Assembly: GCF_014204975.1 (NCBI RefSeq)
Contig: NZ_JACHMM010000001.1
Coordinates: 1,240,001 to 1,304,000 of the forward strand
Direction of reading: 5' to 3'
Source: Jiangella mangrovi
GTDB lineage: Bacteria; Actinomycetota; Actinomycetes; Jiangellales; Jiangellaceae
DNA length: 64,000 nucleotides
Below are positions 44,212 to 53,615 of this stretch, one piece after another. Each line of letters begins with the position of its first letter. Position 1 is the first letter of the stretch. The translations under genes were made by a program, and so were the position numbers. The notes beneath the pieces are model-generated. The model worked only from the letters and a program-made list of their open reading frames with translations. It ran no database searches and was not told the DNA's origin.

Positions 44212-45497
44212 ACGGCACCGTCCGGGAACCGGTGCGCCTCGATGGAGGGGACCAGGATCTCCGTGCCCGCTCCGGGCTTCTCCGGCGCGAGGTAGCGGCC
44301 GTTCTCGATGCGGACGGGGTCGGCGAAGTGTTCGTGCAGGTGGTCGACGTACTCGATGACCCGGTCGTCGAGCGACCCGCTCACCGCGACGTAGTCGGCC
44401 ATCGCGAGATGCTGCACCACCTCACACAGCCCGACCCCGCCAGCGTGCGGGCAGACCGGCACGCCGAACTTGGCCGCGAGCAGCAGAATCGCCAGGTTCT
44501 CGTTCACCCCGCCGACCCGGGTCGCGTCGATCTGCACGAACTGCGCCGCCCCGGCCTGCAGCAACTGCTTGAACACCACCCGGTTCGCCACGTGCTCACC
44601 CGTCGCCACCCGCACCGGCGCGATCCGCTGCGCGATCGCCGCGTGCCCGAGCACGTCGTCGGGGCTGGTCGGCTCCTCGACCCACCACGGATCGAACGGC
44701 GCCAGCTCCTTCACCCACCGCACCGCCTCGTCCACGCCCCAGCGCTGGTTGGCGTCGATCGCGATGCGGACGTCCGGCCCGCAGATGTCGCGGGCGATCC
44801 CCAGCCGGCGGACGTCGTCGTCGAGGTCACCGCCGACCTTCAGCTTGATCTGCGTGAACCCGGCCGCCAGCGCCTCACGCGTGAGCCGGGCGAGCTTGGC
44901 GTCGTCGTAGCCCAGCCAGCCCGGCGTCGTCGTGTACGCGGGGTAGCCCTCGGCGACCAGCCGGGCCGCCCGCTCGGCCTTCCCCGGCTCCGCGGCCTGC
45001 AGCAGGTGCAGCGCCTCGATGGGATCGAGCACGTCGGTGAGGTAGCGGAAGTCGACCAGGTCGACGATCTGCTCGGGCGAGAGGTCGGACAGGAGGCGCC
45101 ACAGCGGCACGCCGACCCGCTTCGCCTTCAGGTCCCACAGCGCGTTCACGACCGCGCCGATCGCCATGTGCATGACGCCCTTCTCCGGCCCCAGCCAGCG
45201 CAGCTGCGAGTCGTGCACGAGCCGGCGCCAGGTGCTGCCGAAGTCGTCCAGCAGCGGCTCCAGCTGGCAGCCCACCAGCATCGGCCGCAGCGCGTCGATG
45301 GCCGCGACCTGCACGTCGTTGCCCCGGCCGATGGTGAACACGAACCCGTGCCCGGCCGGGCCGTCACCGTCGTCGGTCCGCACGACCACGTACGCCGCCG
45401 AGTAGTCCGGATCCGGGTTCATGGCATCGGACCCGTCCAGGAAGCGCGACGTCGGGAAGCGCAGGTCGAACGTCTCGAGAGCGGTGATCTGGCTCAT
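44202..45497 (-). CDS. L-fuconate dehydratase (enolase superfamily)
   Basis: 431 aa from ATG 45497 with GAAGGG upstream; the frame to 45758 crosses the operators. Mandelate-racemase-type enolase superfamily: KxK base in [13 protein letters not shown], metal ligands Asp in [10 protein letters not shown], Glu in WVEEPTSP and Glu in VATGEHV, and the His region [16 protein letters not shown]. The N-terminus [20 protein letters not shown] is characteristic of L-fuconate dehydratases. It makes 2-keto-3-deoxy-L-fuconate. Operon with the AKR; divergent from the SDR gene; palindromic operator 35 nt upstream. Confidence 0.9.
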   Translation of the reverse strand: MSQITALETFDLRFPTSRFLDGSDAMNPDPDYSAAYVVVRTDDGDGPAGHGFVFTIGRGNDVQVAAIDALRPMLVGCQLEPLLDDFGSTWRRLVHDSQLRWLGPEKGVMHMAIGAVVNALWDLKAKRVGVPLWRLLSDLSPEQIVDLVDFRYLTDVLDPIEALHLLQAAEPGKAERAARLVAEGYPAYTTTPGWLGYDDAKLARLTREALAAGFTQIKLKVGGDLDDDVRRLGIARDICGPDVRIAIDANQRWGVDEAVRWVKELAPFDPWWVEEPTSPDDVLGHAAIAQRIAPVRVATGEHVANRVVFKQLLQAGAAQFVQIDATRVGGVNENLAILLLAAKFGVPVCPHAGGVGLCEVVQHLAMADYVAVSGSLDDRVIEYVDHLHEHFADPVRIENGRYLAPEKPGAGTEILVPSIEAHRFPDGAVWR

Positions 45498-45531
45498 GGC
45501 AACCCTTCTGGTCCACGGCACGACGCACAGA

Positions 45532-45542
45532 ACATCGGATGT
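45532..45542. promoter_or_regulatory. Predicted FCD-regulator operator, fuconate dehydratase side
   Basis: ACATCGGATGT, a perfect 5-bp-arm palindrome with one central base, within AACATCGGATGTCT. The same 14-mer (S = C or G in the centre) is found upstream of the ABC importer operon at 57273-57286. It lies 35-45 nt upstream of the dehydratase ATG, where it could repress. Confidence 0.75.
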
Positions 45543-45596
45543 CTGTACCCACAGTGTGCCAGAAGGCACGCAAGGGGTTGTGGTCTGACCAGGGTG

Positions 45597-45607
45597 ACAT
45601 AGGATGT
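45597..45607. promoter_or_regulatory. Predicted FCD-regulator operator, SDR side
   Basis: ACATAGGATGT followed by CT differs from the site at 45532 by one base (C to A). It lies 36-46 nt upstream of the SDR ATG at 45643, so each divergent gene has its own copy. An ATG inside the site is the start of a longer but less likely reading frame. Confidence 0.6.
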
Positions 45608-45642
45608 CTCGCGATCGGACGACGAGTGAGCGGGAGCGGGCG

Positions 45643-46389
45643 ATGGGCGACTTCGACGGCCTGACGGCGGTGGTGACCGGCGGCGCGTCGGGCATCGGAC
45701 TGGCCACGGCGCAACTGCTGGCCGCATCCGGCGCGAACGTGGCCATCCTCGACCGCAAGGTCGACGACGCACCATCCGGCCTCTACGCACTCGACTGCGA
45801 CGTCACCGACTCCGACGCCGTCACCACCGCCGTGAACGCCGTCGCCGAGCACTTCGGCGGCCTCGACATCGTCGTCAACAACGCCGGCATCGGCGCCGCC
45901 GGCACCATCGCCGACAACCCCGACACCGAATGGCACCACGTCTTCGACGTCAACGTCCTCGGCATGGTCCGAGTGGCGCGCGCCGCCCTCCCCCACCTGC
46001 GCCGCTCCGAACACGCCGCCATCGTCAACGTCTGCTCCATCGCCGCCACCGCAGGCCTCCCCCAACGCGCCCTCTACTCCGCCACCAAAGGCGCCGTCCT
46101 CTCCCTCACCCAGGCCATGGCCGCCGACCACATCGGCGAGGGCATCCGCGTCAACGCCGTCAACCCCGGCACCGCCGACACCCCCTGGGTCGGCCGCCTC
46201 CTCGACGCCGCCCCCGACCCCGCCGCAGAACGCGCCGCCCTCGAAGCCCGCCAACCCACCGGCCGCCTCGTCCCGCCGGCCGACATCGCCCACGCCATCG
46301 CCTACCTCGCCGGCCCCCACTCCGGCTCCGTCACCGGCACCACCCTCGCCGTCGACGGCGGCATGCAAGGCCTGCGCCTGCGCAAATAG
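45643..46389 (+). CDS. SDR oxidoreductase, probable 2-keto-3-deoxy-L-fuconate dehydrogenase
   Basis: 248 aa from ATG 45643 with GAGCGGG upstream. Classical SDR: cofactor motif [20 protein letters not shown], catalytic Ser in NVCSIAAT and Tyr-Lys in [11 protein letters not shown], and a C-terminal [10 protein letters not shown]. An Asp after the second strand (AILDRKVDD) suggests NAD. In the Xanthomonas-type pathway this step oxidises 2-keto-3-deoxy-L-fuconate to the 2,4-diketo acid, which a hydrolase splits to pyruvate and lactate. Assignment rests on divergence from the dehydratase and a shared operator. Confidence 0.82.
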   Translation: MGDFDGLTAVVTGGASGIGLATAQLLAASGANVAILDRKVDDAPSGLYALDCDVTDSDAVTTAVNAVAEHFGGLDIVVNNAGIGAAGTIADNPDTEWHHVFDVNVLGMVRVARAALPHLRRSEHAAIVNVCSIAATAGLPQRALYSATKGAVLSLTQAMAADHIGEGIRVNAVNPGTADTPWVGRLLDAAPDPAAERAALEARQPTGRLVPPADIAHAIAYLAGPHSGSVTGTTLAVDGGMQGLRLRK

Positions 46390-46461
46390 GCCGCTCACGG
46401 CCCGGCCAGAACGCCCGCCCCGCCCCTAGATTGGGCACATACGGGGCACAGGGGGTGGGCC

Positions 46462-47691
46462 GTGACCAGCGAGTCGTCGGTGATGCTGACCGTGGTCCTG
46501 GCGGTCGCCGTGCTGGCCCCGATCCTCGCCGACCGGCTCTCGCGGTTCGTCACGGTGCCGTCGGTCGTGCTGCAGATCGGGTTGGGCATCCTGATCGGGC
46601 CGGCCGTCCTCGACTGGGTGCGCGCGACCGGGGTCGTCGACGCGCTGTCGGATCTCGGGCTGGCCTTCCTCATGCTGCTGGCCGGCTACGAGCTGGAGTT
46701 CAAACGCATCCGCGGCGCACCGCTGCGGGCCGCGATCTGGGCGTGGTTCGCGTCGCTTGCGCTGGGTGTCGCGGCCGGCCTGCTGATCGCCGGGGTGACC
46801 GCCGGGCTGGTCGTCGGCCTGGCCCTGACCACGACGACCCTCGGCGCGATCCTGCCCATGCTCCGCGACCGCAACCTGGTGAAGACCGAGTTCGGGACCC
46901 GGTTCCTCGCCGTCGGGGCCATGGGCGAGTTCCTGCCGATTGTCGCCGTCGCCTTCGCGCTCAGCGGTGAGCGGCCTTCGCACACGACCCTCGTCCTGGT
47001 GCTGTTCGGCGCGGTGGCGACCACGGCCGCGGCGCTGGCCCGGCGCCCGCGGCACCCGGCCGTCGCCCGCCTGGTCACCGTGACACTGGGGACCAGCGCC
47101 CAGGTGGCGGTCCGGTTCTGCGTGCTGATCTCGGTCGCGATGGTGGCGCTCGCCGAGAGCCTGGACCTCGACCCGGTGATGGGCGCGTTCGCCTCCGGCG
47201 TCGTGATCCACCTGTTCCTCGACACCGGCGTCCCGCGCGAGTCCGACGAGGTGCTGAAGCGGCTCGAGGCCCTCGGGTTCGGCTTCTTCATCCCGATCTT
47301 CTTCATCATGAGCGGCGTGCGCTTCGACGTCGGCGCCCTGGGCGAGCCGGCGACGCTGGCGCTGCTCCCGGTGTTCCTCGTGCTCTTCCTCGCGGTGCGC
47401 GGAGCGCCGACGGCGCTGCTGCAGCGCCCCGCGCTCGGCACCCGGCCCGCGGTGGCGATGGGGCTGCTGGCGGCGACGGCACTGCCACTGCTCGTGGTCA
47501 TCACCCGGATCGCGCAGGACGAGGGCGTCCTGTCGTCGGACCTCGCCAGCGCGCTGGTCGGCGCCGGGATGCTGTCGGTCCTGATCTTCCCGGCGGTGGC
47601 GCTGCGGCTGCTCGGCGCGGGCGGGATCAGCCCGGAGCGGGGTACACCAGCGCGGTCGCCAGCGCGGCCAGACCCTCACCCCGGCCCGTGA
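46462..47691 (+). CDS. Cation:proton antiporter (CPA family)
   Basis: 409 aa with a GTG start and no clear ribosome-binding site. About 11-12 hydrophobic helices. Family segments: [35 protein letters not shown] (Kef/NapA-type G-x-E motif), [18 protein letters not shown] and [15 protein letters not shown]. It exchanges Na+ or K+ for H+. No RCK/TrkA regulatory domain is attached. The last 65 nt overlap ispF on the other strand. Confidence 0.87.
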   Translation: MTSESSVMLTVVLAVAVLAPILADRLSRFVTVPSVVLQIGLGILIGPAVLDWVRATGVVDALSDLGLAFLMLLAGYELEFKRIRGAPLRAAIWAWFASLALGVAAGLLIAGVTAGLVVGLALTTTTLGAILPMLRDRNLVKTEFGTRFLAVGAMGEFLPIVAVAFALSGERPSHTTLVLVLFGAVATTAAALARRPRHPAVARLVTVTLGTSAQVAVRFCVLISVAMVALAESLDLDPVMGAFASGVVIHLFLDTGVPRESDEVLKRLEALGFGFFIPIFFIMSGVRFDVGALGEPATLALLPVFLVLFLAVRGAPTALLQRPALGTRPAVAMGLLAATALPLLVVITRIAQDEGVLSSDLASALVGAGMLSVLIFPAVALRLLGAGGISPERGTPARSPARPDPHPGP

Positions 47692-48115
47692 GCCCCAGCC
47701 CGTCGGTAGTGGTGCCGCTGACGCTGACGGGCGCGCCGACGGCCTCGGAGAGCACCGCCGCGGCCTCGTCGCGGCGGATGCCGATGCGCGGGCGGTTGCC
47801 GACGACCTGGACGGCGGCGTTGCCGATCTCGAGCGAGGCCGCGCGGACCAGCCGGGCGGTCTCGGTCAGCAGGGCGACGCCGGACGCGCCGGCCCACTCG
47901 GGCCGGTCGGTGCCGAAGACGGCGCCCAGGTCGCCGAGGCCGGCGGCGGAGAGCAGGGCGTCGCAGAGCGCGTGGGCGGCGACGTCGCCGTCGGAGTGGC
48001 CGACCGGGCCGGCCGGCTCGTCGGCCCAGTGCAGCCCGGCCACCCAGCAGGGCCGGCCGGGCTCGAGCCGGTGGACGTCGACGCCCAGGCCGGTGCGCGG
48101 GATCGGCGGCGTCAT
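47627..48115 (-). CDS. ispF: 2-C-methyl-D-erythritol 2,4-cyclodiphosphate synthase
   Basis: 162 aa, fifth enzyme of the MEP isoprenoid pathway. Zn-binding [14 protein letters not shown] (Asp and His), [20 protein letters not shown] (His plus the substrate loop), [19 protein letters not shown] and the C-terminal [18 protein letters not shown]. It overlaps ispD by 4 nt, so the two consecutive-pathway genes are coupled. Confidence 0.95.
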   Translation of the reverse strand: MTPPIPRTGLGVDVHRLEPGRPCWVAGLHWADEPAGPVGHSDGDVAAHALCDALLSAAGLGDLGAVFGTDRPEWAGASGVALLTETARLVRAASLEIGNAAVQVVGNRPRIGIRRDEAAAVLSEAVGAPVSVSGTTTDGLGLTGRGEGLAALATALVYPAPG

Positions 48116-48792
48116 ACGGCGGCCGCCCGCCGGGCGAGCACCGTCGAGGCGAGCAGGAGGTCCTGCGGCCGCGTGACCTTGAAGGCGTCGGCATGGCCGG
48201 CGACGACGTGGACGGGCAGGCCGAGCCGCTCGACCAGGGCGGCGTCGTCGGGGGCATCGGTGTCGCCGCGCTCGACGGCGGCGGCGTGCGCGCGCTCGAT
48301 GACGGTGCGGGCGAAGCCCTGCGGGGTCTGGACGGCACGCAGCTCGGTGCGGTCCGGAGTGGCGGTGACCAGGCCGGCGCCGTCGACCACCTTGAGGGTG
48401 TCGACGACGGCGACCCCGGGAACGACGGCGTCGTGCCCGGCCAGGACGTCGGCGGCCACGTCGTCGTAGAGCGACGGCGGCGCCAGGCAGCGGGCCGCGT
48501 CGTGGATCAGGACGACGTCGGCGTCGGGCGGCAGCACGGCCAGGCCGTTGGCGACCGAGTGCTGCCGCGTGGCGCCGCCGGGCACGACGGTGTCCGCTCC
48601 GCTGAGGGCCGGGTCACCCTCGTACCCGTCGGGCGCCACCACGACGACGTGCGCGACCCGGGCGGACCGGGACGCGGCCTGCAGGGCATGCCAGATCAGG
48701 GGACGTCCGCCGACTTCGACGAACGCCTTGGGGCGCTCTTGGCCCAGCCGCTCGCCACGTCCGGCGGCGACCACGATGCACGCGACGCTCAC
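48112..48792 (-). CDS. ispD: 2-C-methyl-D-erythritol 4-phosphate cytidylyltransferase
   Basis: 226 aa, third enzyme of the MEP pathway, joining CTP and MEP. The nucleotide-binding loop is [18 protein letters not shown]. Further motifs are [23 protein letters not shown] and [13 protein letters not shown], and the end is [16 protein letters not shown]. It follows carD by 32 nt, the usual actinobacterial order. Confidence 0.95.
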   Translation of the reverse strand: MSVACIVVAAGRGERLGQERPKAFVEVGGRPLIWHALQAASRSARVAHVVVVAPDGYEGDPALSGADTVVPGGATRQHSVANGLAVLPPDADVVLIHDAARCLAPPSLYDDVAADVLAGHDAVVPGVAVVDTLKVVDGAGLVTATPDRTELRAVQTPQGFARTVIERAHAAAVERGDTDAPDDAALVERLGLPVHVVAGHADAFKVTRPQDLLLASTVLARRAAAV

Positions 48793-48824
48793 GACGGGAT
48801 CATGCCCCGAACGACGCGCGCGTG

Positions 48825-49307
48825 TCAGCCCGCGAGGACCTCGTCGAGCAGAGTCTCGGCCTTGTCCTCGTTCGTGTTCTCGGCCAGCGCCAGCTCGGAG
48901 ACGAGCACCTGACGAGCCTTGGCCAGCATGCGCTTCTCGCCCGCGGAGAGACCGCGGTCACGCTCGCGGCGCCAGAGATCGCGCACGACCTCGGCCACCT
49001 TGATGACGTCGCCCGACGCCAGCTTCTCGAGGTTCGCCTTGTAGCGGCGCGACCAGTTGGTGGGCTCCTCGGTGTGCGGCATGCGCAGCACCTCGAAGAC
49101 GCGGTCGAGCCCTTCCTGGTTGACGACATCGCGTACGCCGACGAGGTCGACGTTGTCAGCCGGGACGCGAACGGTCAGGTCACCTTGCGTGACCTTCAGG
49201 ACGAGGTACTGACGTTCCTCTCCTTTGATGACGCGGGACTCGATGGCCTCGATGAGCGCGGCCCCGTGATGGGGGTAGACAACCGTTTCGCCGACCTTGA
49301 AAGTCAT
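48825..49307 (-). CDS. carD: CarD-family RNA polymerase-binding regulator
   Basis: 160 aa from ATG 49307 (AGGAAC upstream); eight more codons are open. The N-terminal RNA-polymerase-interacting Tudor-like domain begins [20 protein letters not shown]. The C-terminal helical domain (about 60-160) contains [21 protein letters not shown] and the conserved Trp in [18 protein letters not shown], which stabilises open promoter complexes. The length is close to mycobacterial CarD. A -10-like TACCAT lies at 49339-49334 on the minus strand. Confidence 0.95.
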   Translation of the reverse strand: MTFKVGETVVYPHHGAALIEAIESRVIKGEERQYLVLKVTQGDLTVRVPADNVDLVGVRDVVNQEGLDRVFEVLRMPHTEEPTNWSRRYKANLEKLASGDVIKVAEVVRDLWRRERDRGLSAGEKRMLAKARQVLVSELALAENTNEDKAETLLDEVLAG

Positions 49308-49609
49308 GTGTTCCTGTCCCCTTTCCCTCACCTATGGTAGCACGAATTTCTCGACTCCGATGAGCGTTTGTGCTGGTCAGCGCCAGTGGTGGGGGTTGAC
49401 AAATCGCCATTCGCCGTGCTGCGGTCGGACGTCATACGCCGCGGGCGGCCGTTCCGTACTGTCCGTTTCGCCCTTTTCCAAGGTCGACGATCTTGATGTA
49501 CCGCCAGGTAGGAGCGGGTGCCGGTGACCGGTCGCCCGGACGACGTGGGTAGCCTTGTCCGCGGTCTGTCCGCACTCCGTCCGCACTGGGCCCCGCTTTC
49601 GAGGAGCAC
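49308..49609. other. 302-nt divergent promoter region, no gene seen
   Basis: It lies between carD (-) and a lipoprotein gene (+). Near carD it has TACCAT as a possible -10. The sequence around 49330-49500 is less GC-rich than its surroundings and has no plausible small gene: frames crossing it lack start signals. No riboswitch or tRNA was recognised. Confidence 0.5.
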
Positions 49610-50170
49610 GTGGTGAAGGTTGCTGTCCGGCGTCTACTTGTCGCCGTCGTCCCCGTCCTGCTGCTGGGCGCGGCCGGCTGCAGCATCCACGAGCAGACGC
49701 AGCGGTGGTACCCGGCCGACAACGGCGTCAACACCGAGGCCGGTGACATCGGCCTGCGCAACGTCCAGGTGATCTCCGACGGCGAGGGCACGGCCACCGT
49801 CGTCGCCACGCTCACCAACCGCGGCACCTCCGAGGACGAGCTCGTCGAGGTGCGCATCGGCGACGTCACCGCCGACCTCGCCGACGGCCCGGTCGAGATC
49901 CCGGTCAGCGGCATCGCCGACATCGGTCCCGAGGCCGACCGCGTCGACGGCTTCGACGTCGAGGCCGACCCCGGGCACACCGTGACGGTCGAGTTCCGCT
50001 TCGGCGCGGCGCCACGCACCACCGTCCACGCGCTCGTGCGGCCCGCCGAAGGTCAGTACGCCGAGGCGCTGCCGGCCGAGCCGCGCCGCCCCGCCGAGAC
50101 CCCTGACGAGGACCAGCAGGGCGACGAGGGCCAGCAGGGCGACGAGCCCACGGACGAGCCCACCGAGTGA
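49610..50170 (+). CDS. Predicted lipoprotein of unknown function
   Basis: 186 aa with a GTG start after GAGGAGC (GTG 49613 is equally possible). The lipobox is LLGAAGC with Cys24. A beta-sandwich-like domain (about 40-145) begins IGLRNVQVISDGEGTATVVA and resembles the copper-chaperone/immunoglobulin-like layout of small actinobacterial surface lipoproteins. The tail is disordered, with Gln/Gly/Asp/Glu repeats (DEDQQGDEGQQGDEPTDEP). It ends 8 nt from regX3 on the opposite strand. Confidence 0.78.
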   Translation: MVKVAVRRLLVAVVPVLLLGAAGCSIHEQTQRWYPADNGVNTEAGDIGLRNVQVISDGEGTATVVATLTNRGTSEDELVEVRIGDVTADLADGPVEIPVSGIADIGPEADRVDGFDVEADPGHTVTVEFRFGAAPRTTVHALVRPAEGQYAEALPAEPRRPAETPDEDQQGDEGQQGDEPTDEPTE

Positions 50171-50177
50171 GGCGGGC

Positions 50178-50858
50178 TCAGGCCTCGAGCTTGTAGCCGA
50201 GCCCGCGGACCGTCAGCAGGTAGGTCGGCGCCGCGGGGTCGGGCTCGATCTTCGCGCGCAGGCGCTTCACGTGGACGTCGAGCGTCTTGGTGTCGCCCAC
50301 GTAGTCGGCGCCCCAGATGCGGTCGATCAGCTGCGCCCGGGTCAGGACCCGGCCGGCGTTGCGCAGCAGCAGCTCGAGCAGCTCGAACTCCTTGAGCGGC
50401 AGCCGGACGGTGTCGCCGTTGACGGTGACCACGTGGCGGTCGACGTCCATGCGCACCGGGCCGGCGCCCAGGACGGCCTGGCTGGCCTCGGTCGGCTCCG
50501 TGCCGCGGCGCAGGACGGCACGGATGCGGGCGACCAGTTCGCGTGAGGAGAACGGCTTGGTGACGTAGTCGTCGGCGCCCAGCTCGAGGCCGACGACCTT
50601 GTCGACCTCGGAGTCCTTGGCGGTCAGCATGATGACCGGGACGTTGGAGCGCTGCCGCAGCTGGCGGCAGACCTCCGTCCCGGACAGGCCCGGCAGCATG
50701 AGGTCGAGCAGAACGAGGTCGGCTCCGCCCCTGTCGAACTCGTCGAGGGCGTCGTCGCCGGTGACGGAGACGGCGACCTCGAAGCCCTCCTTCCGGAGCA
50801 TGTACGACAGAGCGTCGCTGAACGAATCCTCATCCTCGACGACGAGCACGCGGGTCAC
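50178..50858 (-). CDS. regX3: Response regulator RegX3 (PhoB/PhoP-type)
   Basis: 226 aa OmpR-family regulator. Receiver: acidic pocket VVEDED, phosphorylated Asp52 in VLLDLMLPG, and switch Lys in DDYVTKPFSS. The C-terminal winged helix reads LPLKEFELLELLLRNAGRVL and ends KTLDVHVKRLRAKIE. It overlaps senX3 by 4 nt and should mediate the phosphate-starvation response. The 11-nt direct repeats upstream of senX3/phoU are its likely binding site. Confidence 0.93.
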   Translation of the reverse strand: MTRVLVVEDEDSFSDALSYMLRKEGFEVAVSVTGDDALDEFDRGGADLVLLDLMLPGLSGTEVCRQLRQRSNVPVIMLTAKDSEVDKVVGLELGADDYVTKPFSSRELVARIRAVLRRGTEPTEASQAVLGAGPVRMDVDRHVVTVNGDTVRLPLKEFELLELLLRNAGRVLTRAQLIDRIWGADYVGDTKTLDVHVKRLRAKIEPDPAAPTYLLTVRGLGYKLEA

Positions 50859-52036
50859 GGCGTCTCCTTACCAACTGGCGTCTCGAACGCGGACGGTTGC
50901 CCGGTTCGCTGCGGGTGCAGCGGCAGTCGCAGGGTGAAGGTGGACCCTGCTCCCTGCACGCTCCACACGCCTACCTCGCCGCCGTGGCTGGCGGCGATGT
51001 GCTTGACGATGGACAGTCCCAGGCCGGTGCCCCCGGTGGCCCGGGAACGCGCGGGATCGACGCGGTAGAACCGCTCGAAGATGCGGTCCAGCTCGCTCTC
51101 GGCGATGCCGAACCCCTGGTCGGTGACGCTGACCTCGACGAGGTCGTCGCGACGGCGTACTCCGACGGCCACGCGGGTATTGGGAGGGCTGTAGTTCACC
51201 GCGTTCTCGACGAGGTTGCCCAGTGCGATGACCAGCTGCTCGATGTTGCCCAGGACCTGCAGTCCCGGCGTGCCGCCGGAGGTGAGCCGGATCTTGTGCT
51301 TCTCGGCCTCGACCCGGCTGCGGTCGAGGGCGGCCTCGACCACGCTGTCGACGTCGACGGACTCGGGCGAGGCGACGGGGTCGTCGTACTGCAGCCGCGA
51401 GAGGTCGATGATCTCCTGCACCAGCCGCGTGAGCCGGGCCCCCTCGCGCTGCATGCGCTCGGCGAAGCGCTGGACCGCCTCGGGGTCGTCCTTGGCGTCC
51501 TCGACCGCCTCGGCGAGCAGCAGCAGCGCGCCGACGGGGGTCTTCAGCTCGTGCGAGACGTTGGCGACGAAGTCGCGGCGGACCTCGTCGACGCGGATCT
51601 CGTGCGTGCGGTCCTCGACCAGTGCCAGCAGCAGCTTGCTGTTGAGCGGGGCCACCCGGGCCGACACGTACAGCGTCTGGGTGGTGTCGCGCGAGCGCGG
51701 GATCTCGAGCTGGACCTCGCGGATCTGGCCGTCGCGGCGCACCCGCTCGGTCAGCTCGACCAGCTCGGGGACGGCGACGCGGTCGTGGCGGACCAGGCCG
51801 AAGGCGTACGCCGACGGGCTGGCCTTGACGACGTCGAGCGCGCTGTCGAGGACGATGGCGCTGGAGCGCAGCACCGACAGCACCTCGTCGACGCCTTCGG
51901 GCACACGGGACGTCCGCGGGGGTTCGGGCGGGTGCTGGGCGCGCTCACTGGCTTTGAACGCCAGGCCCGCCGCGAGGCCGACCGCTGCGCCGACACACGC
52001 GGCCAGCGCTCCGGCTGTCACGGCATCCACATCCAC
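50855..52036 (-). CDS. senX3: Sensor histidine kinase SenX3
   Basis: 393 aa. One N-terminal membrane segment (about residues 7-27), a PAS-like sensor region (about 45-150), dimerisation and phosphoacceptor motif FVANVSHELKTPVGALLLLA, and HATPase with N-box NLVENAVNYSPP, DQGFGIAESE and GGTGLGLSIVKHI. It phosphorylates RegX3 when phosphate is scarce. Start GTG 52036; an in-frame GTG at 52030 lies 8 nt after a TACCAT -10-like element and could be the start of a leaderless message. Confidence 0.93.
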   Translation of the reverse strand: MDVDAVTAGALAACVGAAVGLAAGLAFKASERAQHPPEPPRTSRVPEGVDEVLSVLRSSAIVLDSALDVVKASPSAYAFGLVRHDRVAVPELVELTERVRRDGQIREVQLEIPRSRDTTQTLYVSARVAPLNSKLLLALVEDRTHEIRVDEVRRDFVANVSHELKTPVGALLLLAEAVEDAKDDPEAVQRFAERMQREGARLTRLVQEIIDLSRLQYDDPVASPESVDVDSVVEAALDRSRVEAEKHKIRLTSGGTPGLQVLGNIEQLVIALGNLVENAVNYSPPNTRVAVGVRRRDDLVEVSVTDQGFGIAESELDRIFERFYRVDPARSRATGGTGLGLSIVKHIAASHGGEVGVWSVQGAGSTFTLRLPLHPQRTGQPSAFETPVGKETP

Positions 52037-52058
52037 CGATGGTATGTGCCACAGCGGA

Positions 52059-52137
52059 GTTCATCTCCACTTCAAGACACTTCACGCCGCGGTTTCGGCA
52101 GCTTGTTCACCCAGACTTCGGGGGGCGTTCACCTTGT
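52059..52137. promoter_or_regulatory. PHO box (RegX3/PhoP direct repeats) between senX3 and phoU
   Basis: Three contiguous 11-nt units, GTTCACCCAGA, CTTCGGGGGGC and GTTCACCTTGT, fill 52105-52137. A second group, GTTCATCTCCA, CTTCAAGACA and CTTCACGCCGC, lies at 52059-52090. Streptomyces PhoP binds 11-nt direct repeats of the form GTTCACC. The location between senX3 (-) and phoU (+) allows autoregulation of both. Confidence 0.7.
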
Positions 52138-52221
52138 GGCGATGCTCGTCCACCAAATGCACCTACGCTGATCAGACGGGAGCAACCTGCCCGCCCCCCA
52201 GTGAACAGGATGACGACGCCA

Positions 52222-52887
52222 ATGCGTGAGGCCTACCACGAGCAGCTGGACGAGGTCAACGGCCGGCTGATCGGCATGATCCGCAAGACCGGTGAGCTGA
52301 TGGGTCTTGCCACCAAGGCGCTGCTCGAGGCCGACCTCGACGCGGCCGAGCAGGCCATGGCCTCCGACTCCAGCATCAACCGCGACCAGCTCGAGATCGA
52401 CGAGCAGGTGCTCGAGCTCATGGCCACCCAGGGGCCGGTGGCCTCCGAGCTGCGCATCGTCACCTCCGCCATGCGCACCACGTCCGACGCCGAGCGCATG
52501 GGCGACCTCGCCGTCCACGTCGCCAAGGTCGCGCGCATGCGCTACCCCGACCACGCCGTGCCCGACGAGCTGCGCGACACCTTCGCCGCCATGGGCAAGG
52601 CGGCCTGCGAGATGTCCGGCAAGGCCGTCGAGGTGCTGCGCACCCGCGACCTCGACGCCGCCGCCGAACTCGCCCAGGACGACAACGAGATGGACCACCT
52701 GCACCGGTCGCTGTTCGCCAGGCTCCTCGACGACCAGTGGGACCGCGGCGTCGAGGCGGCCGTCGACATCGCGCTGCTGGGCCGCTACTACGAGCGCTTC
52801 GCCGACCACGCCGTGCACATCGCCATCAACGTCCGCTACCTCGTCACCGGCGAGATCGAGTGGGCCGACAGCACCGCCGGCCACTGA
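52222..52887 (+). CDS. phoU: Phosphate-signalling regulator PhoU
   Basis: 221 aa from ATG 52222 (MREAYHEQLDEVNG), the usual start of actinobacterial PhoU; ATG 52210 would add four residues, and the longer frame crosses the PHO box. Two PhoU three-helix repeats are seen, with metal-binding signatures ELRIVTSAMRTTSDAERMGD and DIALLGRYYERFADHAVHIA. PhoU couples phosphate uptake to the SenX3/RegX3 sensor and favours kinase inactivity when phosphate is plentiful. No pst transporter genes are in the window. Confidence 0.93.
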   Translation: MREAYHEQLDEVNGRLIGMIRKTGELMGLATKALLEADLDAAEQAMASDSSINRDQLEIDEQVLELMATQGPVASELRIVTSAMRTTSDAERMGDLAVHVAKVARMRYPDHAVPDELRDTFAAMGKAACEMSGKAVEVLRTRDLDAAAELAQDDNEMDHLHRSLFARLLDDQWDRGVEAAVDIALLGRYYERFADHAVHIAINVRYLVTGEIEWADSTAGH

Positions 52888-52888
52888 G

Positions 52889-53566
52889 CTAGGCCGTCAG
52901 CGCCTCGCGCAGCCACTGCTCGACCCCGGCGACGTGCACCGTCGCCCAGGACCGGGCCACGTCGGGCTGGCGGGCCCGGATCGCCTCGACGATGGCGCGG
53001 TGCTCGGCCAGGGTGCGCGCCACCGCCGCCTCCTGGGTCAGGCCGCGCCAGACCCGGGCCCGGTGCGTCGGCCCGGACAGGCTCTCGACCAGCGAGCAGA
53101 GCACCGGGTTGCCGGAGCCCTCGGCGATGAGCCGGTGGAACTCGAGGTCGCTGGTGACCAGCTCCTCGACGCCGGTGTCGGGGCCAAGGGGCGCCATGAT
53201 CTGCTCGAGCTTCTGGATGGCGTCGTCGGTCATCTGCACGGCCGCCATGGCCGCGGCGGCCGGCTCGATGATGCGGCGCACCTCGAGGAAGTGCAGGACG
53301 GTGTCGTCGCGGTGGAAGTCGACGACGAACGCCATGGCGTCGAGCAGCAGGTTGGGCGACAGGCTGGTGACGTAGGTGCCGTCGCCCTGCCGCACGTCGA
53401 GCACGTGGATCAGCGACAGCGCGCGGACCGCCTCGCGCAGTGAGCTGCGCGAGAGCCCCAGCCGTTCGGCGAGGTCGGCCTCGCGCGGCAGCCGGTCGCC
53501 CGGGCTCAGCTCCCCGCTGACGATCATCTGCTTGATCTTCTCGATCGCGACGTCGGTCACTGCCAT
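52889..53566 (-). CDS. GntR/FCD-family regulator, probable controller of the fucose regulon
   Basis: 225 aa. N-terminal winged helix GELSPGDRLPREADLAERLG and SRSSLREAVRALSLI; C-terminal FCD helical bundle (about 85-220) with metal/effector-binding His and Asp residues such as DLEFHRLIAEGSGNPVL and LAEHRAIVEAIRAR. It lies 50 nt after the permease gene on the same strand but could have its own promoter. The palindrome ACATCSGATGT upstream of the importer and the fuconate genes fits the size and symmetry of FCD operators. Ligand inferred: L-fucose or a catabolic acid. Confidence 0.85.
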   Translation of the reverse strand: MAVTDVAIEKIKQMIVSGELSPGDRLPREADLAERLGLSRSSLREAVRALSLIHVLDVRQGDGTYVTSLSPNLLLDAMAFVVDFHRDDTVLHFLEVRRIIEPAAAAMAAVQMTDDAIQKLEQIMAPLGPDTGVEELVTSDLEFHRLIAEGSGNPVLCSLVESLSGPTHRARVWRGLTQEAAVARTLAEHRAIVEAIRARQPDVARSWATVHVAGVEQWLREALTA

Positions 53567-53615
53567 GCGTCGTTCCCCCTTGCGGCCCTGACCGGACTAT
53601 ACGCGCGCGGCCCGG

